Below, piece after piece: positions 37,135 to 45,274 of a stretch of DNA of 64,000 bases. Under the pieces are notes generated by a model. It worked only from the letters and a program-made list of their open reading frames with translations, did no database searches and was not told the origin of the DNA. A program made the position numbers and the translations under genes. Position 1 is the stretch's first letter, and every line of letters begins with the position of its first letter. Location of the stretch: the NCBI RefSeq assembly GCF_900108405.1, contig NZ_FNXG01000005.1, positions 69,501 to 133,500 of the forward strand. Reading direction: 5' to 3'. This DNA comes from Paracoccus alkenifer. Its GTDB lineage: Bacteria; Pseudomonadota; Alphaproteobacteria; Rhodobacterales; Rhodobacteraceae.

Positions 37135-37730
37135 GCTTTCGTCTGGGCCTGACCGGCGGCATTGGCATGGGCAAGACCACCACCGCCGCCATGTTCGCCG
37201 CCCGCGGCGTGCCGGTCTGGGACGCGGATGCGGCGGTGCATCGGCTTTACGCGCCCGGCGGCGCCGCGGTTGCACCCGTCGCCGCAGCATTTCCGCAGGC
37301 GCTGGCAGGGGGCGGCATCGACCGTGCCGCGCTCAAGCATGTGCTGGCGACGGCGCCGGGGCGGCTGGCGGAACTTGAATCCATCGTCCACCCGCTGGTC
37401 GCCGCCGACCGCGCTGATTTCATCGCCGCCAACGCCGCCGCGCCGGTGGTGCTGCTGGACATCCCGCTGCTGTTTGAAACCGGCGCGCAGGCGCAGATGG
37501 ACGGCGTTGCCGTCGTTTCAGCCCCGGCCAAGGTGCAGCGCGCCCGCGTGCTCGCCCGCCCCGGCATGGACGACACCACGCTGGACCTGATCCTGTCGCG
37601 GCAACTGGCGGATGCCGACCGCCGCGCCCGCGCCCGCTGGGTGATCCCGACCGAGACGCTGGACGGCGCGCAGGCGGCCGTCGACGCCATCCTTGCCGAA
37701 ATCGCTGCGGAAAGCCCGACCGATGCGTGA
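37131..37730 (+). CDS. coaE: Dephospho-CoA kinase
   Basis: Last step of coenzyme A synthesis. P-loop GGIGMGKTTTA is at residues 7-17, DADAAVHRLY follows, and LLDIPLLFETG is the usual middle motif. At 199 residues the length is normal. It is coupled to aroE (ATGA) and overlaps dnaQ by 8 bases. Confidence 0.96.
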   Translation: MSFRLGLTGGIGMGKTTTAAMFAARGVPVWDADAAVHRLYAPGGAAVAPVAAAFPQALAGGGIDRAALKHVLATAPGRLAELESIVHPLVAADRADFIAANAAAPVVLLDIPLLFETGAQAQMDGVAVVSAPAKVQRARVLARPGMDDTTLDLILSRQLADADRRARARWVIPTETLDGAQAAVDAILAEIAAESPTDA

Positions 37731-38433
37731 AATCGTCCTCGATACCGAAACCACCGGCTTTGATCCCGACACCGGCGACCGCATCGTGGAAATCGGCGCC
37801 ATCGAGCTGCTGAACCACCTGCCCACGGGCCGACATTACCACGTCTATATCAACCCCGAACGCGACATGCCGGCCGAGGCACTGGCCGTCCACGGGCTGA
37901 CCAGCGAATTTCTGTCCACCAAGCCCAAATTCGCCGAAATCGCCGCCGAGTTCATCGAATTCATCGCCGAGGATTCCCGGCTGGTCATCCACAACGCCAG
38001 CTTCGACATGAAATTCCTCAATGCCGAGCTGCGCCGCGCCGGCCATCCCCCCATCGCCATGCAGCGCGCGCTGGATACCGTCGCCATGGCGCGGCAGAAA
38101 TTTCCCGGCGCGCCGGTGTCGCTGGATGCGCTGTGCCGGCGCTGGGGCATCGACAACTCGGGCCGCACCCTGCACGGCGCGCTGCTGGACAGCGAATTGC
38201 TGGCCGAGGTCTATCTGGAACTCATCGGTGGCCGCCAGCCCGACCTCGTGCTGGTCAGCGCGGCCTCGCCGCAAGAGGGCGCGGTGGAATCCGGCCCCCA
38301 ACGCCCGCGCGCGCCACGCCCCCACCCCCTGCCGCCGCGCCTGACCAAGGCCGAACAGCAGGCCCATGCCGAATTCGTCGCCCGCATGGGCGAGAAATCC
38401 CTGTGGCTGCGCTTTGCGGCCACCACGCCATGA
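37723..38433 (+). CDS. dnaQ: DNA polymerase III epsilon subunit (proofreading exonuclease)
   Basis: 3'-to-5' exonuclease of the replicase. Exo I residues are Asp7 and Glu9 (VLDTETTGFDP), Exo II is in IHNASFDMKFLN, and Exo III in HGALLDSELLAEVY. The 236-residue product starts at ATG 37723, overlapping coaE by 8 bases. A basic, Pro-rich tail leads to the polymerase-binding C-terminus. Confidence 0.95.
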   Translation: MREIVLDTETTGFDPDTGDRIVEIGAIELLNHLPTGRHYHVYINPERDMPAEALAVHGLTSEFLSTKPKFAEIAAEFIEFIAEDSRLVIHNASFDMKFLNAELRRAGHPPIAMQRALDTVAMARQKFPGAPVSLDALCRRWGIDNSGRTLHGALLDSELLAEVYLELIGGRQPDLVLVSAASPQEGAVESGPQRPRAPRPHPLPPRLTKAEQQAHAEFVARMGEKSLWLRFAATTP

Positions 38434-38446
38434 CCAGGGGCGCGTG

Positions 38447-39337
38447 ATGTTCGGCTATCTGCGCGAATCCGTCGGCTTCGTGCAATCGCTGTTCGAGCGG
38501 ATGGACAAGATCCACATGGGGCTGATCGCCGCCGGGGTGGCGTTCTATGCCATGTTTGCGGTGTTTCCGGGGCTGGCGGCGCTGATCGCGCTGTGGGGCC
38601 TGTGGTTCGACCCGGCACTGTTGCAGGATTACGACCAGCTGGTGGATGAATTCGTCCCGCCCGAGGCCGCGCAGATCCTGCACGCCCAGATCGACGCGCT
38701 GATTTCCGGCGGCCGCACGCAGCTGGGCTGGACCTCGGGAATTTCATTCCTGATCGCCACCATCGCGGCGCGCGCCGGGGTCAACGCGCTGGTGCGCGGG
38801 CTGAACGCCGCCCACGGGGTGCGGTCGCATTCGACGATCTTCGGCTGGGTGCTGGCCTATGTGCTGACGCTGGCCATTGTCGGCATCGTGGTGCTGGGGC
38901 TGGCGACCATCGTCATGGTGCCGCTGGCGTTCAATTTCCTGGACCCCGGACCGCTGCGCAGCTGGCTGCTGAGCACGATCCCGTGGGCCGCGATGTTCGC
39001 CATCGTGGTGATCGGGATCGGGGTGCTCTATCGCTATGGGCCGAACGTGAAATCCCCGCGCACGCCGTTCTTTACCTGGGGGGCGCTGTTCGCGGCGCTG
39101 GCATGGGCTGCGGCCTCGGTGGCGTTTTCGGCCTATCTGACCAGCTTCAACAGCTACAACCGCATCTATGGCTCGATCGGGGCGGTGGTGGCATTGCTGA
39201 TGTGGTTCTATATCGCCGGGTTTTCGGTGATGATGGGCGCGCTGATCAACGTCGAGCTGGACCGCCACCGCCGGCTGGTCAAGGCGCGCAAGGCGCGGGC
39301 GCTGGCCCGCGAGATGGCCCCCCGCCGCAAGCCCTGA
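38447..39337 (+). CDS. yihY: YihY/BrkB family inner membrane protein
   Basis: Integral membrane protein of 296 residues with about six hydrophobic segments. Family hallmarks are GVAFYAMFAVFPGLAALIA near the start and YGSIGAVVALLMWFYIAG near the end. Transport function has not been established for the family. It starts 13 bp after dnaQ; a GTG one codon earlier is possible. It converges on the sensor kinase gene. Confidence 0.92.
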   Translation: MFGYLRESVGFVQSLFERMDKIHMGLIAAGVAFYAMFAVFPGLAALIALWGLWFDPALLQDYDQLVDEFVPPEAAQILHAQIDALISGGRTQLGWTSGISFLIATIAARAGVNALVRGLNAAHGVRSHSTIFGWVLAYVLTLAIVGIVVLGLATIVMVPLAFNFLDPGPLRSWLLSTIPWAAMFAIVVIGIGVLYRYGPNVKSPRTPFFTWGALFAALAWAAASVAFSAYLTSFNSYNRIYGSIGAVVALLMWFYIAGFSVMMGALINVELDRHRRLVKARKARALAREMAPRRKP

Positions 39338-39365
39338 CTGCTGCGCAGGGCTGGTTCCGCCCGTA

Positions 39366-41141
39366 TCAGTGCCGCGCCCCTTCGCGGGCGGCCGAGGTCA
39401 GCACCACCCGCCGCGTCTCGGCATCCTGCAACGCCGTGTCGGTTTCGGGCATGAAGCGCAGATACAGCCGGAACACGCCGTCTTTTGCGGTGATCTCGGC
39501 CTCGCTGTCCAGTTGCATGGCAAAGGCCTCGATCAGCTGGTTGCCCAGGCCCGTGCCCTCGGCGTCCGAGGTGCCCCGGCCCAGCGAATTCTCGATGGTC
39601 AGTTCGGCATGGCCATCGTCCGAGCGGTGCAGGCGCACGCAGACCCAGGGACGGTCGTGCCCTTCCGGGATGCCGGCGTATTTCAGCGCGTTGGTAAACG
39701 CTTCGGTCGTCAGCAGCGTCAGCGGCACCGCCTGATCGGGCAGCAGGGTCAGCGGTTCCAGCCGCGCGTCGATCTCGATCGAGTGCTCGCTGACCACCGA
39801 GGCGGTGGACATCTGCCCGATGATGTCGCGCACCAGCCGGTCGGCCTCGACCGATTCCAGATGTTCGGCCTGATACAGGTTCTTGTAGATCGTCGCGAGC
39901 GAAGCCACGCGGTCCTGCACCGACCGCAGCACCCGCTTGGCGTCGGGATCGTCGATCACCCGACTTTGCATGTTGATGATCGAGGCGATCAGCTGCAGGT
40001 TGTTCTTGACCCGGTGGTGGACCTCTTTCAGCAGCACGGTCTTTTCGGTGACGGCTTCTTCCATCGCGGCCTCGTCGCGGATCAGGATCCGGGCCATGTT
40101 GTGGAATGTCTCGCTGACGTCGCGGATTTCGCCCGGCGCCGCTTTCAGCACCGGCGGCGGCACCACGCGGTTGCCCAGTGCGAAACGCCGCATCTGGCCG
40201 CGCAATTCGCGGACATGGCGCAGCACCAGCCGGTCCACGGCAAAGAACGCCACCGCCAGCGACACCAGCCACAGCGCCACCGGAAACAGCACCGCCGCAA
40301 AGCGCGACAGGCTGAGCCCCGCGACGCCAGTCAGCCGCGGGCTCCAGCTGCCAAGGGCATAGACGAGGTCCGGCACCACCGGCACCACCGAAAACACCCG
40401 CTTTTCGCCGGAATTCGAGATGGCGCTGAAGGTGGTGTCGGTCCGCTGCACCAGCTCGGCCAGCGTCACGCCGCGCGGCAGGATGGCCATGGCGTGGTCC
40501 TCGGGGCCGATGTCGCCGATCAGCGGCTCGCCGGTATTGCTGAAGGACAGGATCCGGGCCCCTTCCGACCAATAGGCGGAAATATGCGTCGACCGCAGCA
40601 GGTTGTGGGACAGCGACAGCGCCACATAGCCCAGCAGTTCCCGGTCGCGGTACAGCGGCTGCATCACGATCACCACCGGCAGTCCCGACCAGGGTCCATG
40701 CGCGGCCGAGGTGATCAGCGTGCCCGGGTTCTTCATGAATTCGTGGAACTGCGGGGTGCCGGACATGTCGCGGAACTGGCTGTTGGACGAACAGATGTTG
40801 CGCCCGCTCATGTCGGTGAAGCCGGCATAGACAAAGGACGGGCTGCTTTGCACGAAATCATGCATCATCCGCGAACAGGAGGCCGGTTCGTCCAGCATCG
40901 CCAGCACCGAGATGCCCAGGGCGTCGCCAGTGGCGATCGCGCCCTGCAACAGCGCCCGTTCGCCGGCGGCGGCGGCGGCGGTGCGGCCCTGGATGGCAAG
41001 CTCGGCGGAACGCTCGGCCTCGCGCGACAGGTGCAGCGTCTGCAGGATCGAGATCATCCCGATCGGCAGGATCGCGATGCTGAGCAGCATCCCCAGCCTG
41101 AACCCGAGCGTGCGGGCGAAATTTGCGCCCCACCGCAGCAT
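39366..41141 (-). CDS. HisKA_2-type sensor histidine kinase, probable general stress response kinase
   Basis: Membrane kinase of 591 residues. A first helix at about 14-35, a periplasmic sensor region to about 282 with two cysteines (Cys89, Cys117), a second helix at 283-303 and a HAMP-like segment precede the kinase core. The phosphoacceptor block EVHHRVKNNLQLIAS has His375/His376 and defines the HisKA_2 class, which includes kinases that phosphorylate PhyR. The ATP-binding N-box is EAFTNALKYAG. It follows ecfG by 9 bp, with phyR divergent, so PhyR is the likely partner. The stimulus is unknown. Confidence 0.9.
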   Translation of the reverse strand: MLRWGANFARTLGFRLGMLLSIAILPIGMISILQTLHLSREAERSAELAIQGRTAAAAAGERALLQGAIATGDALGISVLAMLDEPASCSRMMHDFVQSSPSFVYAGFTDMSGRNICSSNSQFRDMSGTPQFHEFMKNPGTLITSAAHGPWSGLPVVIVMQPLYRDRELLGYVALSLSHNLLRSTHISAYWSEGARILSFSNTGEPLIGDIGPEDHAMAILPRGVTLAELVQRTDTTFSAISNSGEKRVFSVVPVVPDLVYALGSWSPRLTGVAGLSLSRFAAVLFPVALWLVSLAVAFFAVDRLVLRHVRELRGQMRRFALGNRVVPPPVLKAAPGEIRDVSETFHNMARILIRDEAAMEEAVTEKTVLLKEVHHRVKNNLQLIASIINMQSRVIDDPDAKRVLRSVQDRVASLATIYKNLYQAEHLESVEADRLVRDIIGQMSTASVVSEHSIEIDARLEPLTLLPDQAVPLTLLTTEAFTNALKYAGIPEGHDRPWVCVRLHRSDDGHAELTIENSLGRGTSDAEGTGLGNQLIEAFAMQLDSEAEITAKDGVFRLYLRFMPETDTALQDAETRRVVLTSAAREGARH

Positions 41142-41150
41142 TGCGCGCCC

Positions 41151-41744
41151 TTACCGGGAAACGGGGTGGTTTACCGCCATTACGGCCAGCGTTGCGCTGT
41201 CGGTCATGTCCAGGTCCTCGCCCTCGGCCATCTGCATCAACTCGGCCAGCTTGCGGCGACCGCGGTTTGCGCGGGATTTGACCGTGCCGACCGCGACGCC
41301 GGTCATCTGCGCCGCCTCTTCGTAGGAAAACCCCGAGCCGCCGACAAGGATCAACGCCTCGCGCTGTTCATCGGGCAGTTGCGCAAAAGCGACCTTGAAG
41401 TCGTTCATCGCCAGCCGTCCGTCGTGTTCCGGGCGCGTGGCCAGACGGGCGGCATGGATCCCGTCAGTATCGCTGACCTCGCGCCTTGTCTTGCGGCGGG
41501 CCGAATAAAACGTGTTGCGCAGGATCGTGAACAGCCAGGCGCGCAGATTGGTGCCGGGCTGGAACTTGTCGATATTCGTCCATGCCTTGACGATGGTGTC
41601 CTGCACCAGATCGTCGGCCGAGGCGGATTCGCGCGTCAGCGATAGCGCAAAGGCCCGCAGCGCCGGCAGGTGATTCACCAGCTCGTCGCGCGGATTGGGG
41701 CCCGAAAGAGCCTGGGTGTCGCTTGCCCTGGTCACGCGCTTCAT
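41151..41744 (-). CDS. ecfG: General stress response ECF sigma factor EcfG
   Basis: ECF15-type sigma factor of 197 residues. Sigma region 2 reads LVNHLPALRAFALSLTRE, with SADDLVQDTIVKAW; region 4 includes LPDEQREALILVGGSGFSYEEAA and VGTVKSRANRGR. Its ATG overlaps the nepR stop (ATGA). It should direct transcription of stress genes from GGAAC-N16/17-CGTT promoters and is held by NepR until PhyR is phosphorylated. Confidence 0.94.
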   Translation of the reverse strand: MKRVTRASDTQALSGPNPRDELVNHLPALRAFALSLTRESASADDLVQDTIVKAWTNIDKFQPGTNLRAWLFTILRNTFYSARRKTRREVSDTDGIHAARLATRPEHDGRLAMNDFKVAFAQLPDEQREALILVGGSGFSYEEAAQMTGVAVGTVKSRANRGRRKLAELMQMAEGEDLDMTDSATLAVMAVNHPVSR

Positions 41745-41887
41745 TCCTGTTTGCGCAGCTGATCGAGCAATGCCAGAAAGCGATCGGGCACTTCCTGGCT
41801 TGCATCCTGCTCGTAAACGCGCCGCAGATTTTCATCGATCTGCTTTTCCAAAGCGGCGCGTTTTCGGTCATCCCGCCTGTTGTTCAT
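41741..41887 (-). CDS. nepR: Anti-sigma factor NepR
   Basis: A 48-codon gene. The product starts MNNRRDDRKRAALEKQ, then carries the NepR core in which IDENLRRVY is followed by EVPDRFLALLDQLRKQ. Known NepR proteins bind EcfG and are captured by the sigma-like domain of phosphorylated PhyR. The gene sits between the EcfG-type promoter and ecfG and overlaps ecfG by 4 bases. It is short enough to be missed by length cut-offs. Confidence 0.94.
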   Translation of the reverse strand: MNNRRDDRKRAALEKQIDENLRRVYEQDASQEVPDRFLALLDQLRKQE

Positions 41888-41926
41888 CTATTTGTTTGTC
41901 CCGGTAAGCTTGTGCGCACGATGCCC

Positions 41927-41951
41927 AACGGCTACAAAACGTCAAGGTTCC
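41927..41951 (-). promoter_or_regulatory. EcfG-type promoter for nepR-ecfG
   Basis: On the - strand GGAAC (41951-41947) is followed after exactly 16 bases by CGTT (41930-41927), matching the alphaproteobacterial general-stress promoter. It lies about 40 bp before the nepR ATG and implies autoregulation by EcfG. Confidence 0.85.
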
Positions 41952-41978
41952 CCATGGGGATAAATTCGAGGTTTACGC

Positions 41979-42782
41979 ATGTCTGCTGCTGATCTGGCCC
42001 AATCCATCGGCCGCGAACTTCCGTATCTGCGCCGCTATGCGCGCGCCCTGACCGGAAGCCAGACCGCGGGTGACAACTATGCAGCGGCGACGCTGGAGGC
42101 GATCCTGTCGGACCGCGATCTGATGGAAACCGACGACACCAGGATCGGGCTGTTCCGGACGTTTCACGCCATCTGGCAAAGCTCGGGTCAGCCGGTAGCC
42201 AGCGAAAGCCAGTCCTCGCGCGAAGCCATCGCCCAGGCGCATCTGCGCGGCCTGACCGCCAACTCGCGCGAGGCGCTGCTGCTGCGCACCATCGAGGAAC
42301 TGCGCTACGACCAGATCGCCCGCATCATGCAGATCGACCAGTCCGAGGCCGAAGAGCTGGTGCAGATCGCCCTGAACGAAATGGGCCGCGCGATCCGGGG
42401 CCGGGTGATGATCATCGAGGATGAAACCATCATCGCCATGGACCTGAAAGGCATCGTGCAGGCCATGGGGCACGAGGTGACGGGCGTCGCCCGCACCCAT
42501 TCCGCCGCGATCGAACTGGCCGCCGACAACCGCCCCGCGCTGATTCTGGCCGACATCCAGCTGGCTGACGGTTCGTCCGGCATCGACGCGGTGAACGAGC
42601 TGATGGGCAGCCTCGGCGACGTGCCGGTGATCTTCATCACCGCCTTCCCCGAGCGGTTGCTGACCGGCGACCGCCCCGAACCCGCTTTCCTGATTTCCAA
42701 GCCCTATTCCGAAGAACAGGTGCGCTCGGCCGTCAGTCAGGCGATGTTCTTTGCCTCGACCGAGGGGCTGGGCGCGGTCTGA
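41979..42782 (+). CDS. phyR: General stress response regulator PhyR
   Basis: Anti-anti-sigma response regulator of 267 residues. The N-terminal 140 residues mimic an ECF sigma factor (IGRELPYLRRYARALTG, SREALLLRTIEELRYDQIA). The C-terminal receiver domain starts VMIIEDETIIAMDL and has phosphoacceptor Asp192 (LILADIQLADGSSG) and conserved Lys in LISKPYS. Phosphorylation releases the sigma-like domain to bind NepR. It is divergent from nepR-ecfG across 91 bp. Confidence 0.95.
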   Translation: MSAADLAQSIGRELPYLRRYARALTGSQTAGDNYAAATLEAILSDRDLMETDDTRIGLFRTFHAIWQSSGQPVASESQSSREAIAQAHLRGLTANSREALLLRTIEELRYDQIARIMQIDQSEAEELVQIALNEMGRAIRGRVMIIEDETIIAMDLKGIVQAMGHEVTGVARTHSAAIELAADNRPALILADIQLADGSSGIDAVNELMGSLGDVPVIFITAFPERLLTGDRPEPAFLISKPYSEEQVRSAVSQAMFFASTEGLGAV

Positions 42783-42891
42783 AGCGGCCGCAGCAGGGGC
42801 TTTTGCCTGACCGGGACTCGGGCAGCAGTTGCCGGGCGTTGGCGCATGGCCCACATCGGCGGCGATACGCTGCACAGCAGGGAAATAACCC

Positions 42892-43413
42892 ATGGCTGAC
42901 GACCCGATATCCGCAACCAAGCCCGACTGGAGCCGCGAAATACCGCTTCGCTGGTGGGATCCTTCGCGCCGGCTCTTGCGCAGTCTGCGCGCCTATGAGT
43001 CGCTGCGGGGGCGACGTTCTTTCTGGGCGCGGCTGGTGCGGGCGCGCTGGGTGCTGTCGCATCGGTTCTGGTCGGTCGTGACCCAGGCAGAGATTCCGCT
43101 GGGCACGAAGATCGGCGGCGGGCTGGTGATGCCGCATCCCAACGGCATCGTGATCCACCCCGAGGCCGAGATCGGGCCGAACTGCCTGGTCTTTCAGCAG
43201 GTGACCATCGGAACCACCGGCAAACGCATGGGTGCGCCGCGAATCGGCGGCCATGTCGATATCGGTGCCGGGGCGCGGATCCTGGGTCCGGTGACGGTCG
43301 GGAACCACGCGCTGATCGGGGCAAATGCGGTAGTGGTGCGCGACGTACCTGAAGGACGGATTGCTGCCGGTGTCCCCGCCCGCCTGCTTGATCCCGGACA
43401 GACATCCGCCTGA
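42892..43413 (+). CDS. Serine O-acetyltransferase-like hexapeptide protein
   Basis: Left-handed beta-helix acetyltransferase of 173 residues. LGTKIGGGLVMPHPNGIVIHPEAEIG followed by VFQQVTIGTTG is typical of the serine acetyltransferase group. It is shorter than biosynthetic CysE because the N-terminal helical domain is reduced, so it could act on serine or on a sugar/polysaccharide precursor. It stands 109 bp after phyR. Confidence 0.8.
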   Translation: MADDPISATKPDWSREIPLRWWDPSRRLLRSLRAYESLRGRRSFWARLVRARWVLSHRFWSVVTQAEIPLGTKIGGGLVMPHPNGIVIHPEAEIGPNCLVFQQVTIGTTGKRMGAPRIGGHVDIGAGARILGPVTVGNHALIGANAVVVRDVPEGRIAAGVPARLLDPGQTSA

Positions 43414-43479
43414 TCGCCGCCGCCGCAGACTGAAATGTTCCGTGGCTTCAGGGGCTGTCAGCCCCGGTCGGTCCGCCCC

Positions 43480-44121
43480 TCAGACCGGGACGAAGTGCCC
43501 GTCCTCGCCGATCATGGTCAGCTGGCCGTTGCGGATGTCGTGCAGCAGCCCGTGCAGCGACAGCTCGCGCGCCTCGACCGCGGCTGCGATAAAGGGAAAG
43601 GTCAGCAGGTTTTCCAGCGACACCCGCACCGCCACCTGTTCCAGCGCCGGGATCTGTTCCTCGGGCGGCAGGCCGGCCACGCGCTCGTATCCGGGGCGCA
43701 GGATATCCATCCAGCGGCCGACAAAGCTGGTGGCCTCGTCCAGCTCGGGTGCCTGTCCCGAACACATCGCGTGGCAACCGGCGATGCCGCCGCACTGGCT
43801 GTGGCCCATCACGATCAGATGCGACACATGCAACTCTCGCACCGCATATTCCACCGCCGCCGAGGTGCCGTGCTGTTCGCCGTCCGGCGCATAGGGCGGC
43901 ACCAGGTTGGCGATGTTGCGGTGGATGAAGAACTCGCCCGTGTCCGCCCCGAAGATCGAGGTGACATGCACCCGCGAATCGCAGCAGGAAATCACCATCG
44001 CCCGCGGGCGCTGCCCCTCGTCCGCCAGCCGTCGGTACCATGCGCTGTTGTCGGCGTAGGTGGTGGCGTGCCAGCCGTGATAGCGCTGGACGAGGTAGCG
44101 GGGCAGCGGACGGATCGTCAT
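43480..44121 (-). CDS. Beta-class carbonic anhydrase
   Basis: Interconverts CO2 and bicarbonate in the cytoplasm. Zinc ligands and the dyad are visible: Cys46, Asp48 and Arg50 in CCDSRV, and His107 and Cys110 in GHSQCGG. FFIHRNIANLV and GTSAAVEYAV are typical. The 213-residue length fits the bacterial class. In an organism oxidising C1 compounds to CO2 this helps recover bicarbonate, but that link is inference. Confidence 0.95.
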   Translation of the reverse strand: MTIRPLPRYLVQRYHGWHATTYADNSAWYRRLADEGQRPRAMVISCCDSRVHVTSIFGADTGEFFIHRNIANLVPPYAPDGEQHGTSAAVEYAVRELHVSHLIVMGHSQCGGIAGCHAMCSGQAPELDEATSFVGRWMDILRPGYERVAGLPPEEQIPALEQVAVRVSLENLLTFPFIAAAVEARELSLHGLLHDIRNGQLTMIGEDGHFVPV

Positions 44122-44273
44122 GGGGGCCTCGTTTGCTTTTCGCGGCTCTGGATAGTGCCCCGATCGCTAAACTGCGAGCGATTTCTGCCGCCCCGGGTAA
44201 GGATTTCTTGAGGAAACCCGCCATAATCTGCCCGGACGTGTGGGGACACGGGTGACAACGACGGGGTGTGACG

Positions 44274-44654
44274 ATGGCAGAGCTGACGGTTCTGTCCATG
44301 ACGGACAGGGTGCATATCGATTCGCGCCGGCTGGGCGAGATCGTGGACGAGCTGGGGGAAACCGCGGCGCATACGGTGCTGACGCTGGCGCTGGAACAGC
44401 TTGCGCAGGGGCTTGAAGTGCTGCGCAAGGCTGCTGCCGGGGGCGATGCGGCCGAGCTTGCGATGCGGGCCGAGATGCTGGCGCGGCTGGCATGGCAGGT
44501 GGGGCTGACCTCGCTGGCCGGGGTGGCGGTGGATGTGGCGATCTGCGCCGAGCGGCAGGACGAAACCGGGCTGGCGGCAACGCTGGGGCGGCTGATGCGG
44601 ATCGGCAACCGCTCGCTGACCGAGATCTGGGACGGGGAACCGGGGCCGGGCTGA
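44274..44654 (+). CDS. Small helical protein, degenerate Hpt-like
   Basis: Not firmly recognised. The 126-residue product is alpha-helical throughout. Residues 60-90 follow the spacing of a histidine phosphotransfer domain (AEMLARLAWQVGLTSLAGVA against the usual AHxLKGxAxxLGxxxLA), but the phosphoacceptor His is Glu67 and the following Lys and Gly are replaced. It may be a non-phosphorylatable Hpt fold. ATG at 44274 is preferred to a GTG two codons earlier. It lies alone between divergent and convergent neighbours. Confidence 0.6.
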   Translation: MAELTVLSMTDRVHIDSRRLGEIVDELGETAAHTVLTLALEQLAQGLEVLRKAAAGGDAAELAMRAEMLARLAWQVGLTSLAGVAVDVAICAERQDETGLAATLGRLMRIGNRSLTEIWDGEPGPG

Positions 44655-44659
44655 GCGGA

Positions 44660-45274
44660 TCAGACGATCCGCAGTCGCGGATCGGCGGCGGCGCGGGCGT
44701 GGACCCATTCGGCCTCGGCCGCGAAATCATGGGGCACCTGCGCGGCGTCGCGCGACCCCGACAGGGATTTCGAGGCGAAAAAGTCGAATCCATACAGTGT
44801 CAGCCGCTCGGGCTGCGCCCGCAGCAGCAGCTCGGTCGCCATGATCCCGGTGCTGGGCGGGGCGCCCAGTTCCGCCGCCAGCGCCCGGTAATCGGCCAGC
44901 GGATGCAGATAGAACCCCTTGCTGCTGGCGGTCCGCCAGTCCAGCCGCTTGCGCTTGGGCGACATCCACAGGATGCGGCCGGGGTGCAGCCGCTCGCGGT
45001 CCGCATCCGGCAGCCGCACGGCCAGCGCCAGCCAGTCGGTGCGGGTGCCGTGGCTTTCCGGCGCGGGCATTGGCGCGCGGTTGATGCGCACCACCAGCCC
45101 CGCCGCGTCGATGCCGCCGCCGTGGCGCTGCGTTGCCAGCGACCGGGCGTTGCCGACCAGCGCGATGTCGCGCCCCGCCGCTGCCGCCAGCAGCTCCGCC
45201 TGCGGCACCGACAGCGCGGCGAGCGCGGAATCGTCGCGCAAGATGCGCGCCAGCAGAAAGCGCAGCCGGTTCAC
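44660..45274 (-). CDS. Glycosyltransferase family 29 (sialyltransferase-like) protein
   Basis: Predicted glycosyltransferase of 204 residues. Sialyl-motif-like blocks are seen: DIALVGNARSL followed by GLVVRINRAPMP, later PSTGIMATELLL and LTLYGFDFF. The first block resembles the sialyl-motif L of GT29 enzymes. The start is GTG at 45274, overlapping the neighbouring glycosyltransferase stop by 4 bases. The donor is not known; it need not be sialic acid. Confidence 0.8.
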   Translation of the reverse strand: MNRLRFLLARILRDDSALAALSVPQAELLAAAAGRDIALVGNARSLATQRHGGGIDAAGLVVRINRAPMPAPESHGTRTDWLALAVRLPDADRERLHPGRILWMSPKRKRLDWRTASSKGFYLHPLADYRALAAELGAPPSTGIMATELLLRAQPERLTLYGFDFFASKSLSGSRDAAQVPHDFAAEAEWVHARAAADPRLRIV

